Below, in pieces: positions 57,500-64,000 of a stretch of DNA of 64,000 nucleotides. Source of the stretch: Hordeum vulgare subsp. vulgare (taxonomy: Eukaryota; Streptophyta; Magnoliopsida; Poales; Poaceae); the NCBI RefSeq assembly GCF_904849725.1, contig NC_058519.1, positions 104,272,881 to 104,336,880 on the forward strand, in the 5' to 3' direction. Numbering within the stretch: the first letter of the stretch is position 1; the number at the start of each line of letters is the position of its first letter. Made by a program: the position numbers and the translations under genes. The notes beneath the pieces are model-generated. The model did no database searches and was not told the origin of the DNA. It worked only from the letters and a program-made list of their open reading frames with translations.

Positions 57500-57900
57500 G
57501 CTTCTTTGTCGTCTGCCATAGCGGACGGCAAAGGGCCACTCCACGGACGGAAAAGACCTTTGCCGTCTGTCGGCGGATGGCAAAATTTCTGTGATAGCTT
57601 TCATCGGTAAAGAGCCTTCTTTGTCGTCTGCCGGTAGGAAGCGAACGGCAAAGGGTTTTGCCATCTGCCTGCCATAGTTAGCAGACGGCAAAGGAAGCTA
57701 GACGACAACCACCAGGGGCAACTCCTTTAGATAGCTAACGGAGCCTTTGTCGTCTGCCGGGGGTCGGCCCTTTGCCGTCTGCCGGGTGGTAGCCCTTTGC
57801 CGTCTTCCGGGGGGCCTTTCCCATCTGCCGGGGGCAGCCCTTTGCCGTCTGCTGGCTGATGGCAAAGGACTTTGCCATCTGGCAAAGAGCCTGTATTGCT
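57500..57900. repeat. Left subterminal repeat array of the CACTA element
   Basis: Many copies of GCCGTCTGCC-like or GGCAGACGGC-like motifs in both orientations (for example CTTTGTCGTCTGCC, CAGACGGCAAAGG, CTTTGCCGTCTGCCGGG). Short frames across it are a product of the repeats. Confidence 0.88.
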
Positions 57901-59056
57901 TCTTTTTTGTCTGTTTTCTTTTATTTCCCTACATTTTCATACCACAAATATACATACATACATATATATTTCACAGCATATATTTCATACATCTTCAACA
58001 CATATGTTTCACATCATATATATTTCCAACATCATCATGAAATATTTAACAAGCTAGCAAACACATAGGCTAGCACAATACATAGTTTCACATAGTTCAT
58101 CTATATATACATACATAAGTTTGACATTGTTCGTCAATACAAATGAAAAAAAACTAAACACTAGCAGTCAATCAATGCCAGCTTCCATGAAATGAATCCA
58201 GTCTGCAAAAATTGAAGTAATTAAGAAATTAGAAGAAGAAGAAGAAAACACTAATTAATGCACAACCTTTTGCCATATAAAGCTAATACATTTTCTACAA
58301 GCATCACTTCCAGGAGTAGAATCCTAACTACAAGAGCATCAAACAACAGCATGTCTATAGGGTTTGATTCATCTCATCTTTGATTCACTATTAATATGTT
58401 ACTTTGGATGCAATGCTTTCTCCCATGATTTTTTTTTGAACGTATATATCTATGTTATATCTAGTGTGCAATGGATCACGTGATCTATGAATTTTGGTTA
58501 ATTTATTATGCAAATCACAATAACCTGATTCCTAATGTTGGTGGTAATACTAGTCTCAACATGATCTAAATTTTGCATCCTTCTACTAAACTATAATCTG
58601 TTGCCAAACTAATCTATTTGTGCTTCTTAGTTCTGCAGCTTCTAAAATGATACTACATGTACTTCTTATGTGTCCATAGTTTGACTTCCATATATAGTTT
58701 ATAGGGAACATATAATATGAACATAGAAAGCATTGTATGATCACTAACTTGAATGAAACAAATGTGTATCATATGAAGATGGTGTAGGAACGAAAAATGC
58801 ATGGAAACAACTTATGTTTGGTTAGAGAAAAATAGTTTTGTGATGGAAACACATCTGTAGGGGATGGAAACAAATTATATAACACGTTATATAACAGAGA
58901 TGTCACCCTGCACCATGCAGATGCAGGCAAGAAAAGGTTAGTTACAACGAGAGAGCACTATACTTTTCTTCACTACGGTTGCAAGACAGAATCACAGCAG
59001 CACGTTGAATCAATGAACATATTTCTTGATCAAGACGAGGGACTGGACTGGGGGCA
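57901..59056. other. AT-rich CACTA interior without genes (left part)
   Basis: AT-rich with TATAT and CATATAT runs near 57940-58120. No frame, tRNA or repeat of note. It may contain the 3' end of the captured PAM2-like gene fragment, but I see no coding signal. Confidence 0.5.
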
Positions 59057-59073
59057 TCGAATTAGCAACGTAC

Positions 59074-59561
59074 CAGTACTGGTCGCCGAACTGCTGCGGC
59101 TCTCCTAAGACGACATTGAGGATGTTCTCGAGGTCGCCGAGCTGTAGCTCGGGCCGGCTCACCAGCGCGACGAACTCCTTGGCCCCCTCCTCGGTCTTCA
59201 TGAACAAGCGGGCGTTGGGCGTGACTCCGGCAAGCACGATCCCGCGCACCTCCTCATCGCCCGCCTCGAGCAGGTCGGCCACGTGCTATGACGATCGCGG
59301 GGACATCAGCGACTGCAGATACGTCGGGTCACCCAGAAGCTTCGCTCGAATCTTGGAACTATGGAGGAACTCTTTGGCGTTGGGGTCCAGGTTGGAGGCG
59401 GAGATGGGCGCAACCGTTGAGACGGATCCACCGCTCCCCTGCGGCACGAACGACTCCGTGATCTCTGTGAGATGGTCCGCAGCCAGAGCTTCGCTGTCTC
59501 CTTGGGGATCATCCGCCTCCGCTTCCCCGCCCGCTCCCTCGGCGATGGCGAGATCCAGCAT
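59074..59561 (-). pseudogene. Captured host-gene exon with a PAM2-like motif
   Basis: The ATG at 59561 opens a frame (MLDLAIAEGAGGEAEADD) that contains SASNLDPNAKEFLHSS, which resembles the PAM2 motif (L-N-P-N-A-x-E-F) that binds the MLLE domain of poly(A)-binding protein. A TAG at 59286-59288 interrupts it; the same frame then runs on (VADLLEAGDEEVRGIVLAGV, PELQLGDLENILNVVLGEPQ) to a GT donor at 59073, so it looks like a first exon with its splice site. GC content and codon use differ from the AT-rich surroundings, as expected of a captured gene piece. I do not recognise the parent gene; the PAM2 reading is inferred. Confidence 0.6.
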
Positions 59562-59749
59562 GCGCAGGAAGGGGTGGGGTCAGATGCGGTTACCGAGGGG
59601 GATGACACATCCGGAGACGGCGTTAAAGATCCCGCAGGAGGAGGAGTCGGCGTGAGGAGTCGCGGGGAGGGGCGGAGTGGGAGATACCACCCTATATTGT
59701 GATAAATTTGTATGGAACCAGATAAGATGCAACAATGCCCTATGCTCAT

Positions 59750-61370
59750 GTGAAACCACCGATGTAGAGGTTCCGATTAAGACAAGCATATACAGTAGGA
59801 GGATCAATTTGACAGAACAAAACCATAAAATGTAAGTGCTATTTATTCTAAAATATAATGCAAGGAAAAGATAATCCTACAATGAAAGGACCATACAACA
59901 ACCATTCATCTAAATACCTTAAGAATAAAGGGAATATTTGTTCCAAATACTAATGTATGAAGATAAAAATGATGCCTAAAACTCTTTATTCCAAATCATA
60001 ATGCAAATAATTTGGCATATCATTATTGCATTGCAAGATGAAGCAATAATTTGGGATATTATTATTATTTATCATATCGTGGCCATTCCACCATTGTCTA
60101 TCAATGTTAAACTCTAAACACACATGATACAGAGGGCCCTAAACTGAGTATCATCCATTTTATACATGGCAGATAGTTCTATCGGGAACACTAAGTTTAG
60201 CATACTAATAATTTGTCGTGAATGCGCGCTTTGCTGCTCCCGTCAGTCTCGTGAAACGAATAATATTTCCAAATTACAAATTATTAACAACCTTCATCAT
60301 TCGCGCTGGTTCCACAACATTTTACAAACACCTAATTGCTAATTTCTTCAAACACGGCTAAGATAATTTACTTAGAAGTGAGGCCATGAGACTTGCCAAC
60401 GGGATAGTCTCAGTGCAGGTATTTGAAGCATCCATGAAGCAGTAATCGAGCAACAATAGCCTCTTCAAACTTTCTTGATTGAAATTAATCACAATGAAAT
60501 GAAGGCAACATAATACCGCACAAAAAATCTTATACAAGACTGGAGGATAACCTGATAAATGAAATTTGATTGCATGGTAATTTTACCCTTCAATTTCACA
60601 TAAAGTAATGTTTTACTTACATATCTAACACAGCCAGGATCAATATGCCAGAAGAAACATCCACTGTTTTGCGAGTGACCTGCAAAGAGTTGCAGAACCT
60701 AATTAGTATACATGGCATCAACTGTAGTTACCTTAACTTAATTAAAAAAAAGGACACCTTATAGACAAACATGCTTATAATCTCCTAAAGAAAATCAATG
60801 TATTGTGTTTGCAGGAGCGCCTCTGATTCCATTGATATATATCAGCAACTCAGGAAGCCAACACTTTCATAAATATAACTAAATCAAAGAGAATATTGTC
60901 ACCATCACCAGGCCCTCAAAATCAAATCAATACATCACCACCAACAATAGTCATTTCACACTCGATCGTAATTGCATCAACAGAGACAAAGCTATAAAAC
61001 AATTAAAGAAAACCAATAAAACCAATAGTCATTTCACACTCGATCGTAATTTCACACTGTCCTAAATTATCATGGAGTACAAACATGGGGAACAATTTAT
61101 GGTCATGAGAGCAAGCATATTATTTGAACTGATAGACAGAACCTCATGAGGGCTCGTGACATGAGCTGATCATACAACATCTCTCGGAATTTTTCGAACC
61201 TTGTTCTTGTATAAATTTAGAAGCGTGTATCTGAATCAGCAAATTTGCTTTTAAATCTACTCCACCCTGCATGGAAGTATTTTAAAATATTATCTTCTCA
61301 ATAAATGAAGCAACACTGGAACTATTCTACGAGCAGCTATATGCAAATGTATGTGCAAAAGGTCAAAGGT
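59750..61370. other. AT-rich CACTA interior without genes (right part)
   Basis: No frame over about 50 codons and no clear repeat, apart from a short duplicated stretch (AATAGTCATTTCACACTCGA near 60946 and 61024). If the FAR1-related fragment kept introns, part of this could be intronic, but there is no direct support. Confidence 0.5.
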
Positions 61371-61375
61371 CATCT

Positions 61376-61750
61376 CACCAATTTTATCCTCTTCTCTTGA
61401 TAACTCTCCACTGAATCTCTGTCAAACTGCATCTTCTTGTACTGTCTAACAAATAGGTGCATCGGCACCCAGGCAGCACATACCCCTTCTGCAAATGGTT
61501 TGCATTCTCACTCTCAGCGTGTCCGTCATCTTAGCGCAAAACGCTCCCACGAAATACGGCTTTGTCCACTTCCACCTGACCTTATACATTGAGTTGGCTC
61601 TTTTTATACCGGACACAAGCCTGTCTCCAACAAGTAGAGGTTTGAAAACTCATACGCTTCTTCCACGGTATCGAAGCTAGTCCAGGCTGCTGGATTAACA
61701 ATGGTATCAACCTTGTTATCCGCAAAAGCACGACGCTTCAAGTGCAGGCA
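61376..61750 (-). pseudogene. Captured fragment of a FAR1-related (FRS) gene
   Basis: On the minus strand, at 61730-61625, WTSFDTVEEAYEFSNLYLLE resembles the FAR1 DNA-binding domain. At about 61576-61376 three short frames together resemble the C-terminal end of the MULE-type transposase domain of FAR1/FRS proteins: WTKPYFVGAFCAKMTDT, then SENANHLQKGYVLPGC, then MHLFVRQYKKMQFDRDSVES. Two frameshifts separate them. The middle of the protein is missing. A GTGAG lies at the end, a possible donor. FRS proteins descend from Mutator-type transposases, so the piece could come from a host FRS gene or from a Mutator-like element. Confidence 0.6.
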
Positions 61751-61958
61751 CTCTGCTATGATTCTTCTCCCTCTCATATCCTGCCTTACCAATCCTAATC
61801 CTGCAAAAAGATTAGCACAAAAATGAGCCAATACTTGAATCACACACTGAACACTGATCGAAAAAAGAAACACACATGCTACTCTCCAGAAATCAATCTT
61901 GCGAACTGCAAGAGCCCCTGCATACAAGCAATGACTAACTCCACTACAGTGACATGAG

Positions 61959-62489
61959 CTACTGCACCTCGTGAGGGCTCGCCATGGTCATGGCCATGTG
62001 TGGGAGAGCTAGGGTTTCGGGCAGCAGTGCGGCCGGAGTGGGGATTAGACGTGGATCCAGCCGGCGGTGCTTGCTCCGATGCTGTCCCACTACAGTGGCT
62101 CCTCCGCAGCAACCTGGGAGGAGGAAGATTGGGGCGGATGCAGACAAGCCTGACCTCCTCGAGAAGGTGGGGAGGTGGGGTGGGGAGGCAGCAATGGTGG
62201 GGAGGAGAGGTCGCCGAATGTGGAGATGGGGCCCGCCCGAGGTGGATCCGTCACTAGGAGCAGAGGAGAAGGACGATGGCGGTGCTGGCTGATCTGGACG
62301 AGCCATGGCTGCCGCCTGACCTGCTCTCGAGGACCTCGATCTCTGGATTGGATCGGGGAGGGAGGGGAGGGCGGTTGGAGGACGCCGGGACGGGCGCAAC
62401 ATGGTGGTGTGGATTGGTGAGAGAGAGATAGTGGGGATCGGGGGAGAAAGCAGATGGGGGTGGGGAGATGGATGCCAGCCGTTAGTGGC
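61959..62489 (-). other. GC-rich segment of the CACTA element, possible 5' exon
   Basis: A GC-rich island with a 186-codon frame on the minus strand (62519-61959), rich in Pro, Ser and Arg and without a domain I know. It stands upstream of the FAR1-related fragment on the same strand and could be the promoter and first exon of a captured gene. Composition bias alone could also produce such a frame. Confidence 0.4.
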
Positions 62490-62840
62490 GGTCCTCTTTG
62501 CCGTCCGCTTGGGAATCAAGTTGATGGCAAAGAGTTCGAGGCAGACGCGAAAGGGGGTTGTGTGCAGACGGCAAAGAGGCCTCTGATGGTAAAGGGGACG
62601 GCTCCACCTGCGGTTATTCTTTGCTGTCTGCCTGGACCATCTTTGCCATCAGCCTATGCTTTGCCGTCAGCCCGGTCCATCTTTACCGTCCACCGGCCGA
62701 CGGTAAAGAACACACTAATGGCAAAGACTATATTTGGCATCAGCCAGCTCTTTACCGTCTGGTTTTGGCAGCTGACGGCAAAGAGCTTCTTTGCCATGTG
62801 CCAGCAGACGGCAAAGATCAGACATATGGCAAATTCTCTG
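62490..62840. repeat. Right subterminal repeat array of the CACTA element
   Basis: Multiple TTTGCCGTC and GACGGCAAAG motifs in both orientations (for example CAGACGGCAAAGAGG, TTTACCGTCCACCGG), mirroring the left array. Confidence 0.88.
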
Positions 62841-62852
62841 ATTCCTGTAGTG

Positions 62853-63879
62853 AATGCCCAAAAATCTTCCAGAATCCAAACACCAACTTCCTATATATCA
62901 ATCTTCGTTTCCGGACCATTCCGGAACTCCTCGTTACGTTAGGGATCTCATCTCGGACTCCGAACAAAACTTCGGTCACCAACACATATAACTCAACTAT
63001 ACCAAAAAGTCATTGAACCTTAAGTGTGCACACCATGCGGGTTCGAGAACTATGTAGACATGACCTGAGACACTACTCGGTCAATAACCAATAGCGGGAC
63101 CTGGATGTCCATATTGGCTCCTACATATTCTACGAAGATCTCTATCTGTTGAACTTCTGTGTCAGGGATTCATATAATCCTGTATGCTATTCCCTTTGTC
63201 CTTCGATATGTTACTTGCCCGAGATTCGATCATCGGTATCTATACCTAGTTCAATCTTGTTACCGGCAAATATCTTTACTCATTCCGTAATACAAGATCC
63301 CATGACTAACTTCTTAGCCACATTGCTTGCAATGCTTATTGTGATGTTCTATTACCGAGTGGGACCTGAGATACCTCTCCGTCACACGAAGTGACAAATC
63401 CCAATCTTGATCCATGCCAACCCAAGAGACACCTTTGGAGATACCTGTAGAGCATCTTTATAGTCACCCAGTTATGTTGCGACGTTTGGTAACCAACAAG
63501 GTATTCCTCCAGGGTCTGGGAGTTGCATGATCTCATGGTCATAGGAACAGATACATTGACATGCAGAAAACAATAACAATAAACTAACACGATCATATGC
63601 TATGTTTATAGTTTGGGTCTTGTCCATCACATCATTCTCCCAATGATGTGATCCCATTATCAGTGACAACACTTGCCTATGGCCAGGAAACCTTGACCAT
63701 CTTTGATCAACGAACTAGTCAACTAGAGGCTCACTAGGGACAGTGTGTTGTCTATTTATCCACACATGTATTTGAGTTTCTAATCAATACAATTCTAGCA
63801 TGGATAATAAACGATTGTTATGAACAAGGAAATATAATAATAACTAATTTATTATTGCCTCTAGGGCATATTTCCAACA
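62853..63879 (-). repeat. 5' LTR of copia copy 2, third piece
   Basis: It resumes the LTR at AATGCCCAAAAATCTTCC, matching 27892 onward, and ends GGGCATATTTCCAACA at 63879, where the U3 start is intact (unlike the left LTR). No gene. Confidence 0.93.
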
Positions 63880-63884
63880 AGAAC
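63880..63884. repeat. Target-site duplication of copia copy 2, right copy
   Basis: AGAAC, identical to 27131-27135. Confidence 0.95.
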
Positions 63885-64000
63885 AACGTTGAGGTATTTC
63901 GCACGCCCGTCCTCAACTTGGCTGCGACCGCAAGGATTGCAGACTCCATCGAGCCGACGAATTCAGAAGCGGGCAGAAGTTTGGAGCAAATCCACGCGTT
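63880..64000 (+). pseudogene. gag: Continuation of gag of the older Tat-like element
   Basis: The plus-strand frame reads EVFRTPVLNLAATARIADS then EAGRSLEQIHA, a stretch typical of Tat-clade gag. It is in frame with the codons before 27135. The rest lies beyond the right edge. Confidence 0.75.

Larger units (their letters stand above)
57486..62852. mobile_element. Non-autonomous CACTA transposon carrying host-gene fragments
   Basis: 5,367 bp with 15-bp terminal inverted repeats CACTACAGGAATCAG and a 3-bp duplication AAT (57483-57485 and 62853-62855). The copia LTR reads straight across when the element is removed. Both subterminal regions (57500-57900 and 62490-62830) carry many copies of a motif like TTTGCCGTCTGC in either orientation, typical CACTA transposase binding arrays. 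No CACTA transposase is recognisable. The inside holds a PAM2-like gene fragment and a FAR1-related gene fragment, both on the minus strand, with long AT-rich stretches between. It inserted in the copia LTR. Confidence 0.93.
27136..63879 (-). mobile_element. Copia element of BARE/Angela type, copy 2, expanded to 36.7 kb by nested insertions
   Basis: The minus-sense element is bounded by TGTTGGGAACG at 27136 and CATATTTCCAACA at 63879, with a perfect AGAAC duplication. The 3' LTR is 27136-29552 and internal sequence 29553-34621. The 5' LTR is in three pieces (34622-35330, 57427-57485, 62853-63879) separated by a Sabrina-like element and a CACTA element. Removing the insertions leaves about 8.6 kb, which fits a BARE/Angela-type element. 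The coding region is decayed. It is inserted in gag of the older Tat-like element. Confidence 0.92.

Noticed and set aside
59026..59655. 209-codon plus-strand frame in the CACTA element
   Set aside because: It is the reverse of the captured PAM2-like exon; the minus strand has the motif and a matching splice donor.
1..64000. CRISPR arrays, bacterial operons, riboswitches, rRNA genes, phage or plasmid origins
   Set aside because: Nothing in the window supports any of them; all larger structure is explained by plant transposable elements.

Overview
The window is plant nuclear DNA of the kind that separates genes in large grass genomes, most likely Triticeae (wheat, goatgrass, barley or rye). 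It consists almost entirely of transposable elements nested inside each other. I see no intact host gene, rRNA, CRISPR array or bacterial-type operon. The Triticeae call rests on copia LTRs of the BARE/Angela/WIS type, an Athila-clade element resembling Sabrina, a chromodomain gypsy (Tekay-like) element and Tat-clade elements. Family names are from memory of such sequences, not from a search.

Layout, left to right. 1-2321: part of a gypsy LTR (minus sense) that carries two tRNA-like pol III boxes. 2322-19247: a decayed BARE/Angela-type copia element (minus), split by a full-length Tekay-like chromovirus at 5088-17054 (TSD ACATG). 19248 to about 26072: a SIRE-clade copia element (minus) with gag, protease, integrase, RT and RNase H, all broken. 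About 26073-27135 and 63880-64000: the 5' LTR and gag start of an older Tat-like gypsy element (plus). Its gag is split by a second BARE/Angela-type copia element (27136-63879, minus, TSD AGAAC), which now spans 36.7 kb because four more elements sit in it. These are a 649-bp hAT MITE in its left LTR (28196-28844), a Sabrina-like Athila element in its right LTR (35331-57426), a 14,060-bp Tat element inside one LTR of that Sabrina-like element (43201-57260, TSD TCTCC), and a CACTA transposon in the same copia LTR (57486-62852, TSD AAT).

How the parts work. Each LTR element has, or had, gag and usually pol between direct LTRs, with a tRNA-primed minus-strand site (PBS) after the 5' LTR and a polypurine tract before the 3' LTR; most of these sites are visible. 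Nearly all the coding regions carry stops or frameshifts, so they are presumably inactive. The in-frame stops look mostly like C-to-T (or G-to-A) changes at CG or CHG sites, as expected for heavily methylated DNA.

Most interesting content: (1) a five-exon gene on the opposite strand of the Tat element (55624-51730), with a putative gypsy-type transposon domain, a coiled coil and near-canonical splice sites; (2) an intact 235-codon extra ORF between PBS and gag in the Tekay-like element; (3) polypurine-tract-like motifs repeated inside the Tat and Sabrina-like elements; (4) host-gene fragments (FAR1-related and a PAM2-like motif protein) captured by the CACTA element; (5) two tRNA-like units in the left-edge LTR.
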